From assembly GCA_028753945.1 (NCBI GenBank), contig JAPNXP010000006.1, forward strand, positions 3,348,001 to 3,412,000: a stretch of 64,000 nucleotides of DNA. The letters run 5' to 3'. The translations under genes and the position numbers were made by a program. The notes under the pieces are model-generated. The model saw only the letters and a list, made by a program, of their open reading frames with translations, was not told the origin of the DNA and did no database searches. Positions within the stretch are counted from its first letter, which is position 1. Each line of letters starts with the position of its first letter. Positions 52,496-63,599 of the stretch are shown here, one piece after another. Origin of the DNA: Hexactinellida sp. DTS-2022 (lineage: Eukaryota > Porifera > Hexactinellida).

Positions 52496-52560
52496 TCTAT
52501 ATTATTAAAACTCAATTGTTGTGTGTTTGTTTGTTTGTTTGTTTGTGGTGATAAGGAACA
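52496..52560 (+). mobile_element. Helitron-like 5' end fragment
   Basis: TCTATATTATTAAAACTCAA preceded by A, then the (GTTT)n tract seen at the start of copies D and E. No 3' hairpin end follows within 1 kb. Confidence 0.45.
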
Positions 52561-52889
52561 AGCTAGCAGATTATCTTCTGTACTCAGAGCATGTCCGATA
52601 TTCCATCTTCAGGGGTCATTTTGGGCGTGATAAGACTTATAACAAAATTGCTTCAATAAAGGTATTTTGTACATACGTGATATAAACTATACGTAAATAT
52701 GAGAAATATTAGTAAATTGTGACTAAAATTACGTTTGATAAATATTATATTTAGGTATGAAGAATGATATTGGAACATATTGCAAAGAATGTCCAAAGTG
52801 CTTCGTGATAACTCCAAAAACTTGAAGTAGAATTTCCCCCCATTTTTCCATTAATGTACCAACTAAAGTGTGGAGTTTTGGTTGGTATT

Positions 52890-53350
52890 GACAATTTGAC
52901 ATCATCCGATCATCGGACCATTACAGGAATCAGCACACGGAAACAATTATATTGTCGCAGTGTTAGATCATTTTTCTAAATGGTCAGAAGCTTCAGCCAT
53001 ACTGATTTTCTCTACTTTGTTGCTAGTAGACTTGGATGTATGGATACTTTGATAAGTGATCAAGGACGAGAATTTGATTTTTCTCCTTGAAAGCCTATAA
53101 ACAGAACATCGCATTTCTTCAGCTTACCACCCTCAGACCAATGGTCAGCGTGAAAGGGATAATAGAATACTGAAAGCAGAATTATCTAAATTAGTAAATG
53201 ACAAATGCGATGGTTGGGATATCCATATCCCAGGAGTTCTCTTTGCCTACCATACAAGCAAACATGCTTCAACTAACTGTACTCCTTTCCAAGTGATGTA
53301 TGGTCGTATTGCTAGACTTCCAATAGATGTTTCTGAGAGGTATTTGTGTG
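52890..53350 (+). pseudogene. Ty3/Gypsy integrase remnant
   Basis: In order: IVAVLDHFSKWSEA (first Asp block region), TLISDQGREFD (second Asp), and AYHPQTNGQRERDNRILK followed by GVLFAYHTSKHAST. The catalytic Glu is in GQRERD. Frameshifts separate the blocks. It is in opposite orientation to the Gypsy remnants at 34.7-35.8 and 56.9-58.4 kb and so is a separate insertion. Confidence 0.85.
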
Positions 53351-53551
53351 AAATATAGTGAGCATTTAAATCCCGAGATTTTAAATATACTTGAAAATAT
53401 TCATTAAAACATAAACAGCCAAGTAATAACAATATAGTAATTGCACAAAAGCGATAAAAACAAAATTTTGATAAACGTCATTCCAACAATTTGAGGGTAT
53501 CTTTGGGATTTATACAGTTTACATTAAAAACAGCAGACGTATCCATCGAAT

Positions 53552-53834
53552 CAGTGATGTGCTCCGTTACTCAGTAACGGTAACGGTAACGGGTAAAAGT
53601 AACGGTAACGGGCATCTGTTACTTTTAACTAGTTACCGTTATCTTTAATCAGTTACTCTTACCATTTACATTACCGTAACACTGTAACCGTTCTACGTTA
53701 AACATATTCCATTGCCGTTACTCCGTTAATTTTAATGAGTTACCATTACATTAAAGGTAAACGTAGTACACGTACTAACAAAAGTAACGGAACAAATAAA
53801 GTAACGGAAGATTTAGTAACGGAGCACATCACTG
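53552..53834. mobile_element. hAT MITE with perfect 8-bp duplication
   Basis: 283 bp with a perfect 19-bp inverted end CAGTGATGTGCTCCGTTAC. CATCGAAT is duplicated exactly at 53544-53551 and 53835-53842. The interior is made of GTAACGG repeats. The next 650 bp (53843-54490) hold no gene I can support. Confidence 0.95.
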
Positions 53835-54497
53835 CATCGAATGGGTTCGAAATTGGAACCACTTTGGGTTGGGCCATACAAAGTGATATAAATAAATTCA
53901 ACATGCAAAATCTAGTAAGATATTCTCTCCAATATCATCTGAAGCTAGGAAGAAAATTGCAAGGTTATTAAATCTAACTGTATACAAAACCCAATACTTT
54001 GGAGAGGGGAAACCTAAACATTCCAAGACGTGTATACGTACCCGAGGTGTGGTAATTGTTACTTCCGAGCTATAAGTTTTATCATAATAGGATCAGAAGA
54101 AAATCACCTTGTGATAAGGAATCGAGTGGTTCAGTATATGTGTGGCACTATTAGCGACAAATTACAAAAAATATCTTAATCAGTCAGTTAATAATAATGT
54201 AAACTTAAGTTCGATGGCTCGCAATGAAGTTTGGGAGACAGATGCAGGAAATAATGGCTACAGTAAGTTTGCTTGAACACCATATCGTTGTTTACACGAA
54301 GAGTGGAGATTCTTTGGAATGGCTTACATTTCTTCCTAATTTACTCTCACGGACACATCCATGAGAGCCCTATACCTTGAAATTTATCAGAACATTTCAA
54401 TGTGGTAATCAAAGTCCAAAGTTAGATTGCAACTTGTCTGAGTAGTAGTCATTAGTTTTTTATGTATTTAGTATATGTTTTGGCACTAACATTAGCC

Positions 54498-55281
54498 CAT
54501 GGCCTTACTATATATATGGTGGCTACATATGCAACCGAATCATAAAAAAATAAGAGTCCAGTTTTGTAATTTTATTCTAAGCTAAACTATGCTTCCTATT
54601 GGCATAATTTGCATTGTGTATTGGGTAATCAACCATTGCTAGTCCAATGGAATCACTTTTGAGAATCTGAGATTTATGGTTAAGCTGTTTAGGGGCCATT
54701 TAATGATGACAGCCACAAATATACTATATAAACAATTCAAGTCTAAAAGAACTACGAGAAAATGAAGATATTTTGTTAATATAGTTAGTATATATTTTTC
54801 GAATAAATAATGAGAATGAATATATATAAACCAGTAATAAATTAATAATATACGTTTTATGGACGAAAATAGTAAGTTGTAACTCGGATACTGCTTGCTT
54901 TGCTCTAGATTGCTTTAGAATTTTATAGAATTTTTTAGAATTTTTAGAATGTCGCCATTTTGTGATTTAGTAGCCTTTGGAGAGTTTTAAATAAATCCCT
55001 ATATTAGTATTCCTGTCATAAAATTATTAGAAAGTATGAAGAAAATTAAATATATAATATTTGAAAAACAAATCATTATACCATAAATTGTTACCGTGAC
55101 CATTAAGTGGCGCCTAAACAGCTTAACCACAAATCTGAGATTTTCACAAGTAGACCCCATATACAATGCAAATTAAGCCAATAGGAAGCATACTTTAGCT
55201 TAAAATAAAATTACAAAACTGGACTCTTATTCTTTTCGTATGATTCGGTAGCGTGTGTAGCCGTATATATAGTAGGTCATG
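54498..55281. mobile_element. Foldback element with about 200-bp arms
   Basis: Arms 54498-54706 and 55106-55281 are inverted copies sharing AATAAGAGTCCAGTTTTGTA, ATTTGCATTGTGTAT-like and CTAAACAGCTTAACCA. ATTAGCC flanks both ends (54491-54497, 55282-55288). The spacer contains a TTTAGAATTTT repeat. Confidence 0.8.
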
Positions 55282-55376
55282 ATTAGCCTTAGCAGTAATT
55301 ACCTTAGCCTTAGCCTGATTATTGTTATTTGTCATACAAATTAGATTCTAACACATATAAATGTTATTCTTATACA

Positions 55377-55920
55377 TCTATATTATTAAATCTCGATTGT
55401 TGTGTGTTTGTGTTTGTTTGTTTGTCCGGATTGTATTAAAGTGATGGGGGAATAGAAACCGCATTAATATATGAGATATAAACTAACTGTCAAATGTTAT
55501 AATTGGTAAACAAGTATGCTGAACACGAATTTCGCATTTATAAATGTATAATATGAATATTTGTTGTTGTTGTTTACACAAACAGATAAACAAATTAATG
55601 AAATTCATAATCAACCTAGAAGTTAGCTTTCAACGGGTATTATAGGTAAACAAATATGCTGAACACGAATTTCGCATTTCTAAATTTATAATATGAATAT
55701 TTGTTGTTGTTGTTTACACAAATAGGTAAACAATTAATCAAAATTCAAAATCAATCCAGAAGTTACCTTTTAACGGGTACGTATTATAAGTATATAACTA
55801 TGACAAATATTACTAACTATGTAATCAATTGTTTAGTGAGGAGTAAGGCCGACTAGCGGCCGTTACCTAGAGGTGCGTAGCACCGATCTGTCGCAAAGCG
55901 ACCGAGACCGAAGGGCTCGT
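55377..55920 (+). mobile_element. Helitron-like repeat, copy E
   Basis: It starts TCTATATTATTAAATCTCG after an A and ends GAAGGGCTCG before a T. The 3' end has hairpins GGTGCGTAGCACC and GTCGCAAAGCGAC: the stems of copies A and B are kept but the loops changed from GAA to GTA and AAA. An inner segment of about 180 bp (ACAAGTATGCTGAACACGAA onward) is duplicated. Confidence 0.6.
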
Positions 55921-56950
55921 ATTATTATATTTTACTATGTGCATAATCTCATGATTATATTCTAGGAGAAGCTTTCCCTCTCTATTGTTCTCTCTTAGGC
56001 AGTTTTATATATTCTGGATCTAACATTTCGCGAAAATATTTTTCCAGATCTACATTTTAACTTACTTAAAATGTGTAACTCAACCAACATTAATGAAGCC
56101 CATCATATACGATGTAAAATTTGCATGGAAAAAAGTTGCATCGTATATTTGGAATGTTGCATACAAATTTGTTATTGCGATATTTCATTCAAATTGTTGA
56201 GTGTTTGACTTTATGCAAAATTGTTGAACCTTGTATGTTATAATGTTGCATCGTGTATGATGGGATTTATGTATACATAGATTACACAAGACTCCCCACA
56301 TTTTTCACATGCACAATATACGGTAGGCAGAGATTATAATCTGTCCTAGTACAGAATATACCGGGTATAATCTAGGCTAGGATAGGTAAACTCCGGGTAT
56401 AATCTGGGCTAGGACAGATTTGGCTTTACCAAATATGCAGTACTGTAATTAATCGTTCTCGTTATGTACTACTATTGCACTAATTATTGTAATTATAATT
56501 ATAATTATGAGGTAAATCCAAGGGGGGGGGGGTCAATTTTGAAAAGTACACCAATGGCAAATTATAAAGAATTTATACTAAAGGTCAAGTTAAAAAATTT
56601 TAGTACACCTAAAGGACAATTCTCATTACTGGGTATCGACGATAAAAATACTAAAATTAAAATTAAAATTGGGTAAAAATGCTTCTAGGAGGAGTCTTTG
56701 GGAACTAGATGTAATTAACTTCGGATCAATCCGTGCTAATCTGGTTACAGGTGACAACTTCAGTGTCACTTGGGGTACAAAAGCAAGAAATTTGGGAAGT
56801 ACTTGGTAATTCGGTAGGGTGGGGGTGAGTATTCCCTAAAAATTATTTTTCTATGAAGTCACCTATGGGTTAGAACCCTGTTGTGATCCCCCCCCCCTGG
56901 ACATATCCCCAACAAGAAGAAAAAGTATGACCCAAATAGTTGATCGATCG
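55921..56950. other. No gene recognised
   Basis: Contains two GGTATAATCTRGGCTAGGA repeats (56358-56420) and a G9-10 tract (56521-56531). The 70-codon frame at 56464-56676 begins with low-complexity Tyr/Asn and is not convincing. Confidence 0.4.
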
Positions 56951-56959
56951 ATTGTTTTC

Positions 56960-58430
56960 CGACCTCATAATTTCGTCCGCGTAACTTCAAAATGTGTTTG
57001 CGAAGCCGTTGAAATAGTACGCATGAAACTTTCCGGTGTTATTCGGTATCTGGAGAAAAATACTAAAATAACATCGATGAAATTCTTCTTGCAATGATCC
57101 AGTTCTTGACAAACTGGGGGAGCCAGCCATGGACTATTAGAAACATTTATCATGCCCTTGCTAAGCATTTCCTCAATTGTGAATGCATTTCATGCTGATA
57201 GGCCTGTGATATCATTCTAGGCGGCAGCTTGACAGGAAGTGCGTTCCTCGTACGGATCGGGAATGGTTCAACGTTTGCCACCCCAGAAAGAAAAAGCTCC
57301 TGAAAATCCTTGATTATATCTGTAAATTCCTCCTTGGTATCTGGATATTCAATCTATATGTATATGAATTGTCAATTCATACTTAGAAACGGCTCCTAGA
57401 CAATCCCAATCTTCCTCTACTTGATCCATTGAGTTAGAAGCTGAATAAGCTTCCGGGTAATTTAGCCTATGAACGGGACATGAATGTTTTATGTTTTCTG
57501 AAACATTTTGTATAATTTTGAAGATCTAAGGTAGTTATCCTCCCAATTGTAGGTCCAATAGCTACTCTATTAGCAAAGTCAAGGCTGATTCGATGATTTG
57601 CCAAAAAGTCATCCCTAGAGTACATCTGTAATAAGAGAAGATGCTATAATGAATTGCCAATCGTAATTTCCAGATCTCCCTCGCCCAGAGATTGAATCTT
57701 CAACTCCAGTTATAACCAAGTCGGATATATTGAAGTCGTTCAATGGTCCGGAAATCCTTCTTATTACTTTATTAAAACTTAGTTTACAAAGAAATGTATA
57801 TAAACAAATTCCGCTTATAGCGAAATCATTTATTATCCAATATAGCCTCTAAGCTATTGATTTTACTCCGGTTAAAACGAATTCTGCTTATAACGAACTC
57901 CATTTATAACGAAATCCGTTTATAATGAACTCCGGTTACAACGAAATCAGCTTGATATAAACTCTATTAAGATCGAACTCCACTTATAACAAACTCTGCA
58001 TATAACAATTTCCGCTTATAACGAAATGAAACTACGGTCCCGAGCACTTCGTCATAATGAGATTTGACTGAATAGCATTTGAAATAAGACTAACGGAAGA
58101 TCCACTAACCAGCATGATTTACACTCTACACCTTCAATTTCTGCTACAATGTACATGGATTTCAGAGGTTTACAAAAAGCTACGACATCTCTCTGAGGAT
58201 ATCGGTCGAATCGAGCCATATTTAGAAGCGGAACCTGTTTCGGCTCTCCCAACAGGTCCCTTGAAGTTAAAATTTTGTCATACTGGTGGTTCCGGGAAAT
58301 TCCTCCGGATTGTCTACAATTATAACTTTTCGAACTTGTTTTCGAAGTAAATGACCAAGGACTAGGACAATTTTGTGTGGTATGCCCTCTTCCTCCACAT
58401 ACGAAACACTTGAACTCCCTGGTTTCCCTC
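56960..58430 (-). pseudogene. Ty3/Gypsy gag-pol remnant
   Basis: Reading leftward: a zinc knuckle at about 58427-58370 (CFVCGGRGHTTQNC, a CX2CX4HX4C); a protease-like strand at 58170-58080 (VAEIEGVECK, then LVDLP where LVDTG is expected); and the start of reverse transcriptase at 57350-57100 (NALPVKLPPRM, then MLSKGMINVSNSPWLAPPV). Many stops. The tandem repeat at 57790-58040 lies inside it. Confidence 0.8.
57790..58040. repeat. Tandem repeat of CTTATAACGAAVTCCG
   Basis: About a dozen diverged 15-16-bp copies of CCGCTTATAACGAACT. It interrupts the Gypsy remnant. The unit resembles the ends of pogo/mariner-type elements, so it may be an amplified MITE end. Confidence 0.75.
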
Positions 58431-58519
58431 CTTCTGAATAGAACCGACCACGAGCGCCCAGTGATTATATTCTTGAACTCAATAGTAGTGAATTAAGCAA
58501 CAAGCAATAATTCAAGGGA

Positions 58520-59740
58520 ATACGAACAGTTCGCTGCATGGGCAGTTCGCTACGGACACTTCGCTCACAGGACAATTAGCTACATGGACAGTTCACTATG
58601 GTCAATACTCAGCGTATAATCATTTTCGGGACTCAGCGCAATTGCAGCCGGATTGTGGATACTGAAAGAATGGGTGAAAAATGCAGAGAAACTTATCAAT
58701 GTATTTTGACTAACTTCTCATGGGTACTACATATAACTCCCACCTTACACAAGCTCTTGGCCCATGCACCTAAGATAATTTCTATTTATAAAGAAGGGTT
58801 TTGGTTGGAGGATTTATCAGAAGAAGGGATCGAAGCATGTGATAAGCTGATCAGAAGATATCGTGAGAGGCTATCTAGAAAATTCAGCTTTGAGGTCAAC
58901 ATCAAAGATGTATTTGTAAGACTCATCTCTCAGAGCGACCCCATCCTGAAATCATACCGTGTTGTTAGGAAGAAATACATCCAAACAGATAGGTCAGAAC
59001 ACAAGAGCTATCAAGATTCTCTTGTAGATTCACTGATTATTGAATTAAAATAATAAAAGGATAATTTTGTACGTAATTGAACATGTTCTCAAATAATATT
59101 TGATTCAAGCTCATTTACAAGGTTATTGTCCAAAGCGGCGTTTTTCTATAAAGTCCAGCAGGTAACCCTTTGACATCGGTGGACTATTAGAGAGAACAGT
59201 CTGTAACCATAAATGTAAATTACAACTTATAGTAATATTTAACACAGAAATTGATAACTAGTAGTTAATAATTTCAATGTAATTTTTATTTTTCTCATAA
59301 TTTACGATGACGTCATAATTATCACACCCGAAGCCATATAAAATTGTGATTACACGAATCGATTTCCTATAGGGCAATAATACAGTTTTAGGGATAACTT
59401 ATCTGTGAACCAAATACATACTTCCAGTATATGGCTATTTCGTGCCACTGTGGATGTGGAATCACAAATTCATGAAGCTCCAATTGGAATCCAGCGTACA
59501 ACTAATGCAATCGAAGCCTGGCATCGCTCTTATAATCAACAATTGGCTGCCACCATCCGAATATATGGAAATTCATTAGTGCTCTGAAGGTTTAGTAGAC
59601 GCTAAACATGGCTAAGTATATTGGTGGAGAAAAACCCTTTAAGCGATTGAAGAATAGGGCCAATGAAGACGCACTAACAAATTTAGTACAGGGGTATCTA
59701 AATAGACCGCAGCTCGAATTCTTGAAATGAGTTGCTTACA
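58520..59740 (+). mobile_element. MULE fragment with an unrelated insert
   Basis: 58520-58597 is an array of ACAGTTCGCTAC-type 15-16-bp iterons, like a MULE end. A piece of MULE core follows at 58598-58640 (RIIIFGTQRN). The C-terminal MULE part returns at 59485-59729 (GIQRTTNAIEAWHRS with the catalytic Glu, then AKYIGGEKPFKR and RPQLEFLK). The 760 bp between are not MULE and include the ORF at 58640-59053. Confidence 0.6.
58598..59053 (+). CDS. Chimeric ORF, MULE start joined to an unrecognised domain (151 aa)
   Basis: The first dozen residues are MULE (RIIIFGTQRN). The rest is a different helical sequence: LTNFSWVLHITPTLHKLLAH, then LSEEGIEACDKLIRRYRERL, then FVRLISQSDPILKSYR. It reads as a conserved protein block and resembles, from memory, sequences found in invertebrate transposon-related proteins, but I cannot name a family. 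It is open for 456 nt without a break, which contrasts with the decayed surroundings. Confidence 0.4.
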   Translation: MVNTQRIIIFGTQRNCSRIVDTERMGEKCRETYQCILTNFSWVLHITPTLHKLLAHAPKIISIYKEGFWLEDLSEEGIEACDKLIRRYRERLSRKFSFEVNIKDVFVRLISQSDPILKSYRVVRKKYIQTDRSEHKSYQDSLVDSLIIELK

Positions 59741-59777
59741 GATTTAGGGATCCGCACATTTTGATCAGATTATGGAG

Positions 59778-62536
59778 TCGAATTTTAATCAATTTTTATC
59801 AGTAGAACTTGGATCAAACTTTTAATTACAGTTTTTGATTCATTTTTGATCAAAGTTCTACATTATTTACTCTTATGGAACTTTGATCAAAATTTAGGAA
59901 TAATTTTTTGATCATAATTCTACAATAGCAACTGATGTAGAACTTTGATCAAATTTGACATGTCGAACTTTGATCAAAATTCCTAAATTGCTTACACTAG
60001 CCATTTTTGATCAGGGTTCTACACCCAACTGCTTAAATCCCGTTTAGAACTTTCATCAAATTAGAAAGGGACCTGATTTGATCAATGTTTTACAATTATA
60101 TAGTGATGTAGAAATTTGATCAAAAGTTCTATAAAATAACTACCTATGATTATTATTCGATTAACTATATGTATTAGCACTAACATTTGATAATGATATT
60201 TTTGTAATGAATGAGCAGAAAATAATGAGAGCATAATGATAAACTAATACACGAAAGGAAAAATAATGGATTGAAGTTGAGCTATGAGTCAGCTCCAAAA
60301 TTTATGTTTATTGACCTACAACCTACAAGTCGGAAATCTGTCTCTTGTTGTGAAATTGATCTCGCAATTTCCACAAACTTGTGCATGCCCACAAAGGTAA
60401 GAATACATATGTAGATTTCCTGTTTTGCAAGCAAATAACACATGGATTATTCAAAGATTCTTCATTAATTTCAGTATCCTCATCACTCTCTTCACTATCC
60501 GAATAGTCGATGCATCTATCGCTATCAAAACTATGATTTTACCTACTGTGTAAGATACTTCTTTAACGTATTGGATAGCAGTATTTTTTACTTTCAAGTT
60601 TTTCGTTTTCAACATCCTTTTTCCTTCTCTCCCCAATTTCTAAGCCGTTCAATAACCTTCCATACTCCAGGTCATATTTAACATTATTCCTTTCAAGCAT
60701 TATCATAAATGTCCATATATTCGATGTTTTCAAACGAATAATCGATTTCAATCCTCTGTGATAAACTTCGCAACAATTGTTTGTTTTGTAAACTGAATGA
60801 TAAACGGACAAATCATCTCTCTTTATCCATTCATTCTGACATACTCTTCAAGTTTAGTAAGAATATTTTCATCTGTTGGGCTTAAACTTAGTGACGACAT
60901 GTTGCTTACTAGAATTTGAAATACAGATAGAATATCCTTTTGAGGTAGGAGTGGCAGACTCATTATCTGCCTGACCCAATTTTGGAAATTCGAATTCTTC
61001 GCATAACAGGATGTAAGTTGTAAGTTTTTTTACGTTACTCCATATCGCTTTAGAATAATGAAAGGCAGCCAAACATGTATATTTGTGGAAACATTTCTCG
61101 GAAAACGTTGCTTGGCGCTCGTTCATAATCACCTATTGCCAATTCCGGAGAAAAATCTGGGGCAATTTCTACAATTTTCTGCAAAACAGCATTATACAAA
61201 TATTGATTTTTTGCGACATTAGAACATGAATGGCTGGTAGAGCACGATGACCTTTTTGGATAAATATGGTAAATAATTGGTAAATAATTTCGGTACGACA
61301 TAGAAAGTCTCGTCAAAATTAACACTTTTCGTTGTTTCAGAGTAGAAAGCATTAAGTCCGAAACAAAATCAGCTGCGAAACCTTCAGAGATAATTACCAT
61401 AGTTCGAGAGTCTGATGCAAAACGAGTGAGTCTCAACATGTTATCAAATTCTTCTGGTGTCTTGGGATTTCGTGGAATCTCCATCCTTCTTCTTTTGAGC
61501 ATAGTATTTCGTACATGTCGATAACTTATTAAAGCTCCAGTTTGATCACAGCTCGTGACATCGTCAAAAACTAATCGAAAATTCTCTACTGAGGTTTCTG
61601 CAGCACGTTTAATTTTAATAATAAGGATAATTATTTCCGATTGATAAGTTTCCTTTGTGTGAATGTGGTTTTTAGTCAGATGAAAGAGGTTGCTTTAAGA
61701 ATCATATTCCCAAATCCAGTGCATTCTATTCGTTTGGTTCTCCATAGAGTACACCTCAAATAGATACAATGATCTTTTATAGAAGATTTATTGTACAAGA
61801 AATCATTACACATATAATTGCGAGATCCCAGTATTTACCTTCATTAATTTGGTACTCCATTTGTACGCTTATGCAGTCTGATAAATCTGCAATCTGTGTT
61901 AATAATCATTAATGTAAATTTCACCATTTATTCGTTTATAAGTATAATTAAAGTTACTTGAAAACTCCTAAAAAGTGTAGACGCATAAACATTAATAATT
62001 TAATTGTTATTGGAATAAGATTGTAGAGGAATTATCAAGAACTAATATTTCACCAATTTTATAAAATCTTTGCACCATTCCATTAACCTGACAAATTTCT
62101 AATTCAATTCTTTCTAATCGTTGATAAAATTTCTACATCACTATATAATTGTAGAACATTGATCAAATCAAATCTTTGCAGAATTTGATCAAAGTTCTAG
62201 CTAAGCAGCATACAGTAGAACTTGATCAAATCAGGTCCCTTTCTAATTTGATGAAAGTTCTAAACGGAATTTAAGCAGTTGGGTATAGAACCCTGATCAA
62301 AAATAGCTAGTGTAAGCAATTTATGAATTTTGGTCAAAGTTCTACAATGAATCTACATCAGTTGCTATTGTAAATTTTGATCAAAAAATTATTCCTCAAT
62401 TTTGATCAAAGTTCGACATCAGTTTGATTAAAGTTCCATAAGAGTAAATAATGTAGAATTTTGGTCAAAAATGAATCAAAAAATGAAATTAAAAGTTTGA
62501 TCAAAGTTCTAGTGATAAAAATTTATCAAAATTCGA
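59778..62536 (-). mobile_element. MULE with GATCAAAG iteron ends and RING-bearing transposase
   Basis: 59778-60140 and about 62150-62536 are inverted copies, both starting TCGAATTTT outside. Each arm holds ten or more copies of AACTTTGATCAAA with TTCTAC. Between them is a minus-strand transposase pseudogene. No clean target duplication was found. Confidence 0.8.
60317..61770 (-). pseudogene. MULE transposase with C-terminal RING finger, second copy
   Basis: Reading leftward: a FLYWCH-like start near 61760-61660 (MHWIWEYDS and HIH); the linker (MLKRRRMEIPRNPKTPEEFD, 61502); a core with AIGDYERAPSNVF; the C-terminal helices (NCCEVYHRGLKS at 60760; AIQYVKEVSYTVG at 60560); and a RING finger at 60450-60317 (CVICLQNRKS, then PCGHAQVCGNC after a one-base shift, then FPTC). 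One RING Cys is Phe. Several frameshifts. Closely related to the copy at 23769-24817. Confidence 0.75.
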
Positions 62537-62629
62537 AAAATAAATGTAGAAAAATAAAAATAAGCAAATAAAAATATAACAGTTCTAATACTAACTTTAA
62601 AAAGTTAAAATTCCAAAAGTAAAAAAATA

Positions 62630-63265
62630 CTATTTCTTGTACGTGATAATATGGGAGGGATATGCCATACAGTTCTCATAGACAATGTGTATAACTTCTC
62701 CCCCTCTTCTCCCCTGTACACTGTGGTATCTCTCAGAGCTATTGGGGCGTAAAGGGGGACGGGTAATACTTTCATCCCGTGAAAGTTCCTTCGAGTATCC
62801 TATAAAAACTGTTGCTACAAACACACAGCATAAATCGTCCCGTGTTTCATAGCGATAAGAATGTGAATATGAACAATTTGTGGCGAAATATATACCACGC
62901 CCCCATAAACCTCTGTGAGCGTAAATCATATTAAACCCTTGTGGATCGTTAATAATTAGGTCTGGATTGGTGTCGCTAGAGCCGTGAAAAAGCGAGCGGA
63001 TGTAGAGACAACTGTCTGGATTTATGTTAGTTTGTTGGATTATTTTATCTTTGAAAGCATTCCAGCAGTGGGGATTGAATATTTTCTTAATAAATATAAC
63101 TTCGGAGTATGGCATGGATGAATGGAAACAGCGAGAGATAGCTTTGAATTCCTCCTCTTGTGAGTTCAGGTTAACTTGACTGCAGGACACACCCACGTTA
63201 ACTGAGAGAACACAGTAATTTGTAATAAAATATTGATATGAAATTCTATACAGTGGTATTTGCAT
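62630..63265 (-). CDS. PARP-type mono-ADP-ribosyltransferase domain, 3' exon (up to 211 aa)
   Basis: The catalytic signature is plain: LFHGSS (His94) and GRGIYFATNCSYSHSY (Tyr126). The third triad position, two residues before the IVYE strand, is Ile192 rather than Glu. An H-Y-I triad is typical of mono-ADP-ribosylating PARPs (PARP10/TIPARP-like) rather than polymer-forming ones. The C-terminus AYPSHIITY matches the AYPEYLIT ending of that group. An ATG at 63265 gives 211 aa, but a good acceptor (GTGTCCTGCAG) ends at 63180, so the conserved part more probably starts there as a terminal exon of a larger gene. Upstream exons lie outside what I can identify, perhaps beyond the window. Confidence 0.85.
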   Translation of the reverse strand: MQIPLYRISYQYFITNYCVLSVNVGVSCSQVNLNSQEEEFKAISRCFHSSMPYSEVIFIKKIFNPHCWNAFKDKIIQQTNINPDSCLYIRSLFHGSSDTNPDLIINDPQGFNMIYAHRGLWGRGIYFATNCSYSHSYRYETRDDLCCVFVATVFIGYSKELSRDESITRPPLRPNSSERYHSVQGRRGGEVIHIVYENCMAYPSHIITYKK

Positions 63266-63283
63266 AATAGCAATAATGTTATA

Positions 63284-63443
63284 CAGTTGAAACCGGATAT
63301 TTTTAACAATCGGATATATTTAACACATTTTCTTGTAAATAATTAATTATTGTTGTTGTTGTAAAATTGGGTATTATTAACAATTGGATATTTTTAACAA
63401 ATTTTCGTTAAAAGAATGTGTTAAAAATATCCGGTTTCAACTG
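63284..63443. mobile_element. MITE with near-perfect 23-bp ends and TA duplication
   Basis: 160 bp; starts CAGTTGAAACCGGATATTTT and ends with its complement. TA on both sides. It lies just upstream of the PARP frame. Confidence 0.9.
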
Positions 63444-63599
63444 TATTAGCAAGTTATCTTGCATTCCCGAACAAGCATTTAATTGAAGTGAATTAAGTTC
63501 ATCTAAAGACAAGTTCGCCTACAAAAAATGATACTTGCTATTACGCAAACCCTGCTGTATAATAAAATAGGATTTCCTTAATAACAAATAGCAAACTAC

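Noticed and set aside
56464-56676. 70-codon frame starting MYYYCTNYCN
   Set aside because: Low complexity at the start and a G-run in frame; no homology signal that I recognise.
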